Made by a program: the position numbers and the translations under genes. From Leptolyngbyaceae cyanobacterium C42_A2020_001 (GTDB lineage: Bacteria; Cyanobacteriota; Cyanobacteriia; Leptolyngbyales; Leptolyngbyaceae), in the NCBI GenBank assembly GCA_015272515.1, contig JACYLN010000100.1, positions 1 through 58,788 of the forward strand: a stretch of 58,788 nucleotides of DNA. The letters are read 5' to 3'. The notes beneath the pieces are model-generated. The model had not been told where the DNA came from. It saw only the letters and a program-made list of their open reading frames with translations, and ran no database searches. Within the stretch, counting starts at the first letter, position 1, and each line of letters opens with the position of its first letter. Below, in pieces: positions 29,946 through 38,946 of this stretch.

Positions 29946-32900
29946 CTATTCGTCCTCCTCAATCTCAAAGCCATCGGGATTGCGTATCCACAGATTGACA
30001 GTTTGCTCCACATCCCGCAGGCTGCGTTGAGCCTTGAATTTTCTGGCTTCTAGAGGCTGTCGCTCCAGCTCTGGGTCAAGCGGGTCAAAGAGCAATGGTG
30101 GTGCTTGCCCGACCTCCTGCTGGTACTGGAGCATAATTTTCTGGCTGGCGATATGCTCCCAGGTGTCAAGTAGGTCTATGACCCGTTTTTTAACCTTCTG
30201 GCGCAACTCTTCAGCTTCAATCCCACTATCTTCTTTGTCGTGCATTTCAGCTCGGTGAGCGATCACATCAGCAATAACCGCCAGATCTTTACGATGCTGA
30301 AGAATATCAATCGCTCGAATTGGGGCAGTCATGCGGCGATCGCCCAATCTTGCTAGGGCAACGGTAATAGCAGCGATGCCTCGATCAATGGCACGAGGGG
30401 AGAAGGGAGTAACGCTGGTTGCTTCTACGGCTCGGTAGAAGGTGGTGTGCCATGCCTGGAAACGTTCGTAGTGGGAGCGATCACGCGGACGGTGGACATT
30501 TAGAAGGGTAATGACTAACCCTGGTCGATTCTCATCTCGACCAACCCGGCTGGTTGCCTGAATGTATTCCGCCGCTGTTTTAGGTTGTCCCAGGACAACC
30601 ATCAGCCCCAAACGAGTAATGTCCAGCCCGACTGAAATCATATTGGTTGCTAAACAGACATCGGCGTGATCTCTGTCTTGGAAGGGAAGGGCGAGACAAC
30701 GTTTGGCATCCGCAACCTCGTTCGTGCTGACCCGTGAAGTTAGTTCCAGTGGTAAGTCCTTAATCTTACGGTTAGCGAAGGAGCCTTCTGCTTCTCCAAT
30801 TCGCTTGCGCTGGCTATACTCCGCCAAACGAGCATTGACTTCATCTTCCACAATGCGACGACTGCCACCGAGTTCTCGGAGTGAGTTGAAATATCCCAGC
30901 AGGGTCATATAGGGGTCAGCGGGATTCTTCAGATTCTTGCCGCCGCCTGACAGTTCCCAATCTTTCTGAGCTGCCCCTAGCAATGCCAGGTAAGTTCGTA
31001 GCAGCACGACCTTCAAGCTACGCCCCTGAGCAGCGATGCCAACGTAGGTGCGGGCGTGTTTCTCGGTAGCAGGAACAGTTTTCGCAAAGAAGGAATCGCG
31101 GCGATCGGGTCCGGGGGGTGGAAAAATATCAACGGCATCTCGACCAAAGAGGGCACGAATTTGTTTGGTTGCACGACGAACAGTTGCCGTGGATGCCACA
31201 ATTTTTGGGCGTACCCGTTTGTTTTCTCCTTCTTGAGTCGAGAGGGCATCAATGGCGGTTTCATATAGCCCGACCATGGTGCCGAGGGGTCCCGAAATCA
31301 GATGAAGTTCGTCCTGGATGATCAGGTCGGGAGGTGGTAAGGGGTGGTTGAGGGGTTGTCCTCGTCCGGGTTGACAGGGACCGTAGAAACCATCTTTGTC
31401 GTAGCGTTCGACTTTGCCAAACAATCCACCTGTTTCACCCACCCAGGGAAGGCTGGCAAACTTATCAACTGTGGCGATGATGAAGCAGGGTAGGCGTCGA
31501 TAAATTTGATCATCGACTGCCAAAATGGGTAGCGGTTGATTACCTGTGAAGGAGCATTGGGGTTTCCCGTCCGATCGCTTTTTGCGATTAACACAGGCAA
31601 CTCGAAGGTCATCTGGAGCATCAGGACTAGGAAGTAGTTGGAAAGAATTGCGGGTAAAGCGAGCACCACACCAGGGACAATTTTCGAGGGGGATGGGGGA
31701 AGGCTTTTGTCTATCGTTGTTTTGGTAGGCGATCGTTCTCGATCTGGCGCTATATTCGTCGTTATCTCCTTTTTTACCCATTCGGTTGGGAGTTGCTGCC
31801 TGTCCAACCCATAAGCCAATCTCGAAGGGATGTTTACCCAATGTTTCAACGTTGTTCTGACGTTCTAGTTCAAGAGCGCAGATTAAGGTTGCTGCCCGTC
31901 CAAGCTGATCTAGGGTCAGTAGGCGCAGCGTATAGCGCATCAAGACGCTTAAGCCAGCCGAGTGAATATCGGGATGTCGCAGTCGTCGCAGTACCAGGGT
32001 AAAGGCTGCCAGTCCCAGGTATGCCTCGGTCTTACCGCCACCTGTGGGGAAGAAGAGGAGGTCTACCAAGTCGCGGTCGCTCTGCTCAGGGTTAGCAATA
32101 CCAACAATGTTCATGAGCAGAAATGCTAACTGGAAGGGTCGCCATTGGGGAGCGTCTAGAGATTCTGGAATGGCATCTTCCTTGTCATGGGTGAGTCGCT
32201 GGCGGATGGCTGTGGCAACAGAACGGTTGGCAATGCGAAATGCCTCAAATACCTGCGGATCGTTCATTGCCTGTAGCCCTGCTGCTATGCGCTGGCTGGC
32301 AATAATCGCTCGATTCAACAAGTCGTTTGCTGTGTCCGCTCGATGCTTAGGACTTTTGGGTGCGTTGTCACGCTGGTCTTGTATCCAGGTTGCATAAGCA
32401 TCTACCAGTGGATAGAGCATGTCCCGCAGAGCCGCAGGAGTAGGGGCTTCAGCTAACTGCTCCATCCCTAGCTCAACATTTTTTACTTTGGTGGGGATGA
32501 CTTTTTCAACGTCGGCTGTGGGTATCCAGGCAGTCCAAACTTTCTGACAAACGCCACCGGGTTCAACCAGGGCGATCGCCGAAACATTGTGCCCTACCGC
32601 AAACTCATAGTCATCTCGGTATTGCAGGTCTGCCACTCGTTCATCCCAGTCTTCACCGTTGCCACCTCGGAGATCAGGACGGGGAACGAAGGAATCTTCC
32701 GCCTGAATTACCAACCGAGTCTGGAACGCATGGGAGGCATCGGGGGCTTTGTTGGGAGCGAGCCGACGCTGGTTGACTAGAAAGATAGAAACGGAGCGTG
32801 TACCAGCAGGCACCAGTTCCTCTGAGGAAACGGGACGGACGGAGACGATCAGCTTTAGTCCTTTGCTGTCTGGGATGTCAAATTCTACGGGTGTTTCGCT

Positions 32901-33365
32901 GACCTGAATGGGGATGGTGAGTTCTACTTGGTGGGGCGATCGCTGCCAGGTTCCGACTCGCAGGGTACTTTGGGATTCCTCTTCCGATTTGTCAGCAACG
33001 TAGCGGGTGTAGTCGCCCCAGGTGGCGGTGACGTGCAGGGAAGTGGTATGGGCAGTGACGAGCAGGCTGACGCCCATTGAGGAGGGGAAGAAGCCTTTGC
33101 GGGCAGGGGCGCGATCGGGTGTGCCTTCATCATCCCCTGCACCAACTTTACCGACAGCATCCAGTTCGTCGTTGCCTGTGTCGTCGGAGCGCACTTCCAT
33201 TGGGGCATCGTAGGGCACCAGGAATCCGGTGAGATACCACTTGGAGGGAGGCTGGGGAATAATTTCTTCGGCGTGTGCCAGGTCGTCGGGGGTGGGTCCT
33301 ACCAGATCAAGTTGGAGGGCATCGATCAGGTGAGCGCGAACCTCGGCAGGGGTAGTAGACGACAT
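29946..33365 (-). CDS. drmA: DISARM helicase DrmA
   Basis: About 1139 residues. Superfamily 2 helicase motifs: Walker A LLFFPTGGGKTEAYLG near 440, DExH-type box QDELHLISGPLG near 682, SAT-like ASTATVRR, and motifs V-VI CLATNMISVGLDITRLG and YIQATSRVGRDENR near 930. A Cys set (CPWCGARF) sits between. In DISARM it binds DNA with DrmB and translocates. The ATG ending at 33365 is taken; a GTG three codons earlier is possible. The gene lies between a Uma2/toxin-antitoxin insert and drmB. Confidence 0.9.
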   Translation of the reverse strand: MSSTTPAEVRAHLIDALQLDLVGPTPDDLAHAEEIIPQPPSKWYLTGFLVPYDAPMEVRSDDTGNDELDAVGKVGAGDDEGTPDRAPARKGFFPSSMGVSLLVTAHTTSLHVTATWGDYTRYVADKSEEESQSTLRVGTWQRSPHQVELTIPIQVSETPVEFDIPDSKGLKLIVSVRPVSSEELVPAGTRSVSIFLVNQRRLAPNKAPDASHAFQTRLVIQAEDSFVPRPDLRGGNGEDWDERVADLQYRDDYEFAVGHNVSAIALVEPGGVCQKVWTAWIPTADVEKVIPTKVKNVELGMEQLAEAPTPAALRDMLYPLVDAYATWIQDQRDNAPKSPKHRADTANDLLNRAIIASQRIAAGLQAMNDPQVFEAFRIANRSVATAIRQRLTHDKEDAIPESLDAPQWRPFQLAFLLMNIVGIANPEQSDRDLVDLLFFPTGGGKTEAYLGLAAFTLVLRRLRHPDIHSAGLSVLMRYTLRLLTLDQLGRAATLICALELERQNNVETLGKHPFEIGLWVGQAATPNRMGKKGDNDEYSARSRTIAYQNNDRQKPSPIPLENCPWCGARFTRNSFQLLPSPDAPDDLRVACVNRKKRSDGKPQCSFTGNQPLPILAVDDQIYRRLPCFIIATVDKFASLPWVGETGGLFGKVERYDKDGFYGPCQPGRGQPLNHPLPPPDLIIQDELHLISGPLGTMVGLYETAIDALSTQEGENKRVRPKIVASTATVRRATKQIRALFGRDAVDIFPPPGPDRRDSFFAKTVPATEKHARTYVGIAAQGRSLKVVLLRTYLALLGAAQKDWELSGGGKNLKNPADPYMTLLGYFNSLRELGGSRRIVEDEVNARLAEYSQRKRIGEAEGSFANRKIKDLPLELTSRVSTNEVADAKRCLALPFQDRDHADVCLATNMISVGLDITRLGLMVVLGQPKTAAEYIQATSRVGRDENRPGLVITLLNVHRPRDRSHYERFQAWHTTFYRAVEATSVTPFSPRAIDRGIAAITVALARLGDRRMTAPIRAIDILQHRKDLAVIADVIAHRAEMHDKEDSGIEAEELRQKVKKRVIDLLDTWEHIASQKIMLQYQQEVGQAPPLLFDPLDPELERQPLEARKFKAQRSLRDVEQTVNLWIRNPDGFEIEEDE

Positions 33366-33510
33366 AGACAACACGTCAGGATTGGGGCATTAGATTTAGA
33401 ATGCCCAGGATCTCCTGAAAAACCCGGATGGATTTTTCAACTTCATGAAGGTTTGACGAAAAGCCTTCTGCCCTTTATAAGGGTTCAATAGCTAAATGAG
33501 GTGGGCGAAT

Positions 33511-34122
33511 CTAAAGTTTGCCTGCTAGAACCTGGGCAGCCGTCAGGTTGAGGTCTGGAAACGTGGAGGACTGAATCAAGTCTGCCCCACGGAATTCAGT
33601 TGAATCGTAGAGTTGATGCTCTAGGAGACACAGGGTGATCTTCTCTTCTATCGGGTCAACGATCCAATATTCGGGAATTTCTAGCAGCCCGTATTCAGCA
33701 CGTTTAGAACGGTAATCGTCAGTTTTAGTGGAGGGGCTAACGACCTCAACCACCAGAATTGGAGGCGGCTCGCTGAGGTTAATCACAGCTTCCCGTTCAC
33801 GAAGTGTCTCTGAAAGAGAGTCGCTCATCGCTTCCCACTGAGCAAGGGGTAAGACAGTGACATCGGGAATGCGGGAAGTGTCCCAGTTGCGTCCTCGTGG
33901 AGAGCGAACACCAACCAGCGCAGGCAACGGAACCCAGGGTTGTCCTGATTGTGCCAGTGCATCTTCAAATTGGCGCACTAAAAAACGGATAATTGCCCCA
34001 TGTTTGCCAGTTCCCAGACTCATGGGTACCAATTCTCCATCGACTAATTCATAGCGAGTATCTGTACCATCGTCGTAGGCAAGGTACTCTTCAAACGTCA
34101 GCTTTTGGGTCATTGTTGTCAT
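33511..34122 (-). CDS. Uma2 family (DUF820) PD-(D/E)xK nuclease-like protein
   Basis: 203 residues. YELVDGELV, RIPDVTVLPLAQW and PPILVVEVVSPSTKTDDYRSKRAEY form the D-ExV-K core of the restriction-nuclease fold. Uma2 proteins are greatly expanded in cyanobacteria; their role is not settled. It begins 20 bp after the PIN toxin stop and precedes drmA by about 145 bp, inside the DISARM operon. It is not a standard DISARM gene. Confidence 0.85.
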   Translation of the reverse strand: MTTMTQKLTFEEYLAYDDGTDTRYELVDGELVPMSLGTGKHGAIIRFLVRQFEDALAQSGQPWVPLPALVGVRSPRGRNWDTSRIPDVTVLPLAQWEAMSDSLSETLREREAVINLSEPPPILVVEVVSPSTKTDDYRSKRAEYGLLEIPEYWIVDPIEEKITLCLLEHQLYDSTEFRGADLIQSSTFPDLNLTAAQVLAGKL

Positions 34123-34142
34123 AGCATTGGCTCCGGCAAAAA

Positions 34143-34568
34143 TCAGGGAACTAGGCTGATGAATGGGTTGATGATGCGGAGTTTGTTTTCGATGAGCTGG
34201 TTGTGCTGCATATCTTCGGAATAGAGAACAGTGCAGTCACTCGATAGGGCTGTGGCAATAATCAGACTATCCCAGTAGGTGTAACCATAGCGAAGATTGA
34301 AGCTAATAGATTGAGTAACGCTGAAAGTGTCAATTGGAATAATGGGAAAATCACTAATCAGTCTGACAACAAATGCCTCGGCTTCTTGACGACTAAAAAG
34401 TTGCTTTCGAGTCAGGACGTGATATAGCTCCCCCAAAACCTGCGTACTCATGAAAATAGAATCAGCGTGATGATCAATTAAAGCTTCAATATTTTGAGAT
34501 TTTGTTTGAGGATCTTTGGTAAAAAAATAAACCCAAAGATTGGTATCCAAAAACAGTTTATCGCTCAT
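34143..34568 (-). CDS. PIN-domain toxin
   Basis: 141 residues: KLFLDTNLWVYFF gives the first catalytic Asp, then IEALIDHH, QEAEAFVVRL and the C-terminal YTYWDSLIIATALSSDCTVLYSEDMQ with the later acidic residues. PIN nucleases of VapC type cut RNA. The start overlaps the antitoxin stop by 11 bp, the usual arrangement of a toxin-antitoxin pair. It lies within the DISARM locus between drmMI and the Uma2 gene. Confidence 0.85.
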   Translation of the reverse strand: MSDKLFLDTNLWVYFFTKDPQTKSQNIEALIDHHADSIFMSTQVLGELYHVLTRKQLFSRQEAEAFVVRLISDFPIIPIDTFSVTQSISFNLRYGYTYWDSLIIATALSSDCTVLYSEDMQHNQLIENKLRIINPFISLVP

Positions 34569-34800
34569 AAATCTCGTTGCGATCGAACTTATAATCGGGA
34601 GGGAGTTTGGCAGAAAACTGCTTTGCCCATGCTAAAAACCCTTTAACTCGCTGCGATCGCTGTTCTGGATCTAAGTTTTTGGCTGTTTCTTGAGGTTCCA
34701 TCACGAGTACCTTCAGCGTTTTACCTTCCATCGAAGGATCGAGCGCCTCGCTCAGGATGAGGTTGCCGTTGCTGTAGGTGGCTTCTAGGATTCTGGTCAT
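34558..34800 (-). CDS. Antitoxin of PIN toxin (DUF104/AF2212-like)
   Basis: 80 residues. MTRILEATYSNGNLILSEAL and MEGKTLKVLVMEP resemble the short beta-rich DUF104 antitoxins partnered with PIN toxins. The C-terminus (FLAWAKQFSAKLPPDYKFDR) is probably the toxin-neutralising segment. The ATG at 34800 is preferred to an upstream TTG. The pair might stabilise the DISARM locus. Confidence 0.7.
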   Translation of the reverse strand: MTRILEATYSNGNLILSEALDPSMEGKTLKVLVMEPQETAKNLDPEQRSQRVKGFLAWAKQFSAKLPPDYKFDRNEIYER

Positions 34801-34837
34801 GGTTAGCACCAATTCAGGAAGGTGCTTCTAGTATAAA

Positions 34838-37800
34838 CTACGCCTCTAAACCAGGAATTGTTGGTGATTCAGCCCCACCTTTGGTAGTTTTGCCTTTAGA
34901 TCTTTGCCCTTTGCCTTTCTTTCCGGCTGGCTTGCCCCCCAGTAGTTCTTCTTCATAGCGTTTCTGGTTCAGGTCAAGCAGTCGTGCCAGTACTTCGTCG
35001 TGGGTGGCTTCGTTCCAGCGGTAGCGGTAAGGCTTTTTGCGCTGACGTTTGGTGGAACTCTCGTCTTCGTCCTCCTCTTCGTCTTCGTAGTCGAGCAGGA
35101 ATTCGCATTGGGGTTTGATGTCGCTCCAGCCATAGGCAGCGAGGACGGCACGATCCATTTCGTCGTGCAGTTGGCGCAGTTTGAGGATATCAGGGTGGAA
35201 TTCGTTGGGGTCGTGGAAGCGGTTGTAGGTTTGGGTTAAACCTTCGTTGTTGCGAACCATGAGTTCGGCGCGGAACTCGTAGTATTGTTTGCCGACCGCT
35301 TCTAAATTAGCATCTGTTTCCCAGTTTCCGGGGAAAGGGAAGGTTTGAAAGCAATCAGAGGGTGTGTAGCGCAAATCATCTTTCATGGATGAGCCAAAGA
35401 AACGCGCCCAAATTTCATGGGTGCGCGATTGAAGAGTAGCAAAGGCTGAGTCAGTTTCTAAGGGAAAAACGTTTAGTGTATTTGCAAATACGCATTTATT
35501 AGGAAGAAAAGTAAAGGAAGCGTAAGGGGTACAAAATAGACAAACTAACACTCGATCGCAATCCGCAATCGCCCTAACCAACCCTGGTCTTTTTTCTGCA
35601 TACTGCCACCATCTAACGCGCAAAGCATCCCGCTTTTGCACATCGCGCTCAGGCTTAACCTTTTCTTTCACGATTTGCATCAAATCAGGATATTTCCATG
35701 CCTCTTCTTCACTTCTATCAAAGAAGTTAATGACATATCGATGGTGGGCATGATTCGGACTACTATTCACCTCTTCGCCACCGATATAGGGGAAGATACA
35801 TTCTTGATTGCGTGGGTCTTTCTCAATCAAACGATGCATTTCTGCAATCGGCGTTGTATTCTCGTTTGTGTCATCAAAGGTAAAACCCATACCTAACACA
35901 ATACTGCCTTGAAAACTCTTGTCTGCATTTGCTGGCAATATGTTGGGATTATTGTTTCCACCTTTAGGAAACAGGAATGCAGAAATCAACGGAACTTCTT
36001 TTCCGTCTAAAAATTTCGCTTCTTTATATAATCCTTTGTAGATATGCAGCACACTCACGACGACAGCCGCTTCGCCAATCCATTTCACTCGTTTATGAGC
36101 GTTGTAAATTGTGCCGCCATTTTCACAAATCCAACGTAAACCTGTGCTGCGAGTATCTCCCTGAGCGATCGTATTGGTGGCAATCAAGCCAAATGTGCCA
36201 CCTTCCCGCAATAGCTGATGCGATCGGCGGAAAAAGTATGCCACCAAATCAGAATTGCCGTGGGATTCTGGATAGTTTTCTTTGAGCCAGACCAAATAAT
36301 TTTCGGCATGACCGTTGATAATGGTGTTTTTGCCAGCAAAGGGCGGATTGCCAATGATGCAGTCAAACCCCGGATTTTCGCGCTCAAACACCTCTAAAAA
36401 CTCATCTTCCCAGTTGAAGGGAATGACAGCATGTTGCCCTGTCCGCAACCGTTCGGAAATTTGTAACACTTCCGACGCATTCACCCAACCTGCTTCGTAG
36501 CCCACCAACTTGCCGCCGTATTCCTGGCGTTTTTGCTGTCGCTGGCTGGCAGTTTTACCTTCCAAATCCGCCCCAATCATTACATCAGCAACCAATCCTT
36601 CCCGCGCTGGGTTCACATCCAGCCCTTCTGCGTCGTAGATTTTGAGCTTTGCTAGAAAGTCCTGAAGCTTTGCCTCTCGCTGCTTAGCGTTGGTTCCCTC
36701 AAAAAAGGCAGACACCATCAGGTCAGCGGCAAGGCGCGATCGCCGCAGCAAATCTTCCGATTCCTGCAAATAGAGCCGTTTGGTTACCTCATCCTGATCC
36801 GTTTGCGTATCCGCATCCTGAATCTTTTGCCGGGTTGCTAAAATCTGCTGCTTCCGCGCCTCCACCTCTAACTGCCGCTGATGATCATCCAACGTAAGTT
36901 GATACGAAGCCTGTCGGTCAAACGCTAGAATTTGTTTGCGGGGAATTCCCACCAGCGAATCGCCCCACTTCAGCGAATGGTCGAGAAACGTAAACGGCTG
37001 ACTCTTTGACAGCGTAAACAACCACAGCGACAGCCGCGCCAAATTCACCGCAAACGGGTTCCGATCCGCCCCATACAAACACCGCTGCGCCACTAACCGT
37101 CGTGCATACAGCAACGGCTCCTCATCCTCTGGCAAACTTTCCGGTAAACCATCCCGATTCCAGGCTTCCTCCACCGCATCCGCCAACTGCCGACAGGCTT
37201 CCACCAGAAAGGCTCCACTGCCCATCGCAATATCACACACCTTCAGCTCTAAAATTTGTTCAGCGGTTGGCTTGTCGCCCAATGCCTCTAATACTGGATG
37301 CAAGGCTGTTTTGACGATCGGTTCTGTTAATGCCCTCGGCGTATAGTGAGAACCCGATCGCCGCCGTTCCTCCCCTGGCTGCAAATACAGCGAACCTGCC
37401 GGAAGCAAACTGGGTGTCCGGGGCGAAACCTTGCGCCCCAAAGCTGCCACCACATCCGCTGGTGTCTTTGCTGCCTTCAACTCATTCAGCGATTTCCCCG
37501 TGATCTTGCAGGTTGACCACTCCTGCAACAGTTTGGCGCGATCATTTGCCTTTGCTGCCAGCAAATCTTCAACATTAATCACTACATGCTGTGGACGAAC
37601 TGCGATCGATATCCCTTCTGCTCGTTCAACGGCAAAACCCATGATTGCGGTGTATACAGACCCAATTTCAGAGACTCCGAGTGATCTGTACGACAACCGT
37701 TCGCCATTCAACATCAGTAGGCGATCGAGCATCCGATACACTACACCATCAGGAATTCTGGGTGGTTCAATGGGATCTCCAGCCATGTAATGGGAGTCTT

Positions 37801-38932
37801 GCGATCGCCCTTCTAAAAACGCATACTCATCCGGGTCAAACAATTGTCCATGCCGCGCCGGAAGATATTCAGGAGTCTCCCCACCCCCGTCATACACCAG
37901 TCGAAACAGGCTCAATAGCCACGCCCAGGCTCCATACCGTTGATCCATCGTGTCGGGGTAATTCCCCACATCCGTTCGCAGCCGCTCAAATAAACCTGAT
38001 ACCGCATAGTTACGCTGATACAGGTCATCTCCCGGCATCAGCCCCTCATCCTCTGCATATAGCAGAAATACCAGCCGCATCAGCGTGGTGATCAGCCCAC
38101 CATAGATGTGTTGAGGATTTTGGGTTGCCAGTTCATCCAATAGTCTGCCGTTGACCGCTGCGTCTGCCATCTGAAAACCCCGCAGCAATTCCCACAGAGC
38201 ATCTACCACCTGATTTGCCAGGGCAGTCGAAACCTCCGCCTGATACTTGCGGCTCTCCTCCAGCAGATCCTTCAGCCTTCGCCCAACGGGAGCCGTAAAC
38301 ACCCGATAGGCAGAGAGCAACATTTCCATTGCCCCCAAGATCAGCCGTCCCGACACTTCACACATTGCCTGCACCGGAAACGTCAGGTGTCCCGACGATT
38401 CACCTTTCGGTGCATAAACTAATCGAATGTCTGTCCCGTTGCACAAAATCCCGATCGGAACCCCTGTCTCCCGCAGCAACCGCTCAAACTTTGCCTGGGG
38501 ACTGGCTGCCCATTTACCCGTCTTCTCGTCGGCTGAATTCACCTCATCCAGATTTGCTCCCGGAGCAATCACCTGAATCAGCATTAGCCAGCCACCGCTG
38601 TCCTGCACTCCATAACTGGGTGCAAGAATTTCGCCATAATCCGGCAAGGCGACTTCTAATTCTTTTAAAGCATCACCGCTAATCAGATCGCTCGGCTCCC
38701 AGCCCAGCACATCCACTACAAACATCTGGAAATCGAAAATCCAGGCGCGGCTGTCATCCACTAGCTGAAGATCGCGACTGATTGCCGACAACAGCGATTG
38801 CTGTAATTCCACCACATTGCGATTGACGATCGCCTGTGCCTTCACCAGTGCCGGAGGTGAAACCACTAACCCAACAGGTTGCAGGAAGCCCAACCACTCT
38901 TTGTGACGCAAAATCTCTGGATCGATTGCCAT
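34838..38932 (-). CDS. drmMI: DISARM adenine methyltransferase DrmMI
   Basis: About 1364 residues, a very large N6-adenine methyltransferase of the type found in class 1 DISARM. Motif I is in VCDIAMGSGAFLVEACRQLA near 569 and the catalytic NPPF in DCIIGNPPFAGKNT near 861; a long N-terminal region and a C-terminal target-recognition-like region flank them. A GGAGGAG ribosome site sets the ATG at 38932, 14 bp after the drmD stop. It should mark self DNA so that the DrmA/DrmB complex spares it. BREX PglX-like and type IIG enzymes are alternatives by domain alone, but the neighbours decide for DISARM. Confidence 0.88.
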   Translation of the reverse strand: MAIDPEILRHKEWLGFLQPVGLVVSPPALVKAQAIVNRNVVELQQSLLSAISRDLQLVDDSRAWIFDFQMFVVDVLGWEPSDLISGDALKELEVALPDYGEILAPSYGVQDSGGWLMLIQVIAPGANLDEVNSADEKTGKWAASPQAKFERLLRETGVPIGILCNGTDIRLVYAPKGESSGHLTFPVQAMCEVSGRLILGAMEMLLSAYRVFTAPVGRRLKDLLEESRKYQAEVSTALANQVVDALWELLRGFQMADAAVNGRLLDELATQNPQHIYGGLITTLMRLVFLLYAEDEGLMPGDDLYQRNYAVSGLFERLRTDVGNYPDTMDQRYGAWAWLLSLFRLVYDGGGETPEYLPARHGQLFDPDEYAFLEGRSQDSHYMAGDPIEPPRIPDGVVYRMLDRLLMLNGERLSYRSLGVSEIGSVYTAIMGFAVERAEGISIAVRPQHVVINVEDLLAAKANDRAKLLQEWSTCKITGKSLNELKAAKTPADVVAALGRKVSPRTPSLLPAGSLYLQPGEERRRSGSHYTPRALTEPIVKTALHPVLEALGDKPTAEQILELKVCDIAMGSGAFLVEACRQLADAVEEAWNRDGLPESLPEDEEPLLYARRLVAQRCLYGADRNPFAVNLARLSLWLFTLSKSQPFTFLDHSLKWGDSLVGIPRKQILAFDRQASYQLTLDDHQRQLEVEARKQQILATRQKIQDADTQTDQDEVTKRLYLQESEDLLRRSRLAADLMVSAFFEGTNAKQREAKLQDFLAKLKIYDAEGLDVNPAREGLVADVMIGADLEGKTASQRQQKRQEYGGKLVGYEAGWVNASEVLQISERLRTGQHAVIPFNWEDEFLEVFERENPGFDCIIGNPPFAGKNTIINGHAENYLVWLKENYPESHGNSDLVAYFFRRSHQLLREGGTFGLIATNTIAQGDTRSTGLRWICENGGTIYNAHKRVKWIGEAAVVVSVLHIYKGLYKEAKFLDGKEVPLISAFLFPKGGNNNPNILPANADKSFQGSIVLGMGFTFDDTNENTTPIAEMHRLIEKDPRNQECIFPYIGGEEVNSSPNHAHHRYVINFFDRSEEEAWKYPDLMQIVKEKVKPERDVQKRDALRVRWWQYAEKRPGLVRAIADCDRVLVCLFCTPYASFTFLPNKCVFANTLNVFPLETDSAFATLQSRTHEIWARFFGSSMKDDLRYTPSDCFQTFPFPGNWETDANLEAVGKQYYEFRAELMVRNNEGLTQTYNRFHDPNEFHPDILKLRQLHDEMDRAVLAAYGWSDIKPQCEFLLDYEDEEEDEDESSTKRQRKKPYRYRWNEATHDEVLARLLDLNQKRYEEELLGGKPAGKKGKGQRSKGKTTKGGAESPTIPGLEA

Positions 38933-38946
38933 TGTTTGACTCCTCC

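Noticed and set aside
37431-38682. Several plus-strand open frames of 100-150 codons opposite drmMI
   Set aside because: They mirror the codon use of drmMI on the other strand and lack family features.
34838-38932. BREX PglX as the identity of the large methylase
   Set aside because: Its neighbours are DrmA, DrmB with DUF1998, DrmC and a SNF2 helicase, with no PglZ, BrxC or BrxL.
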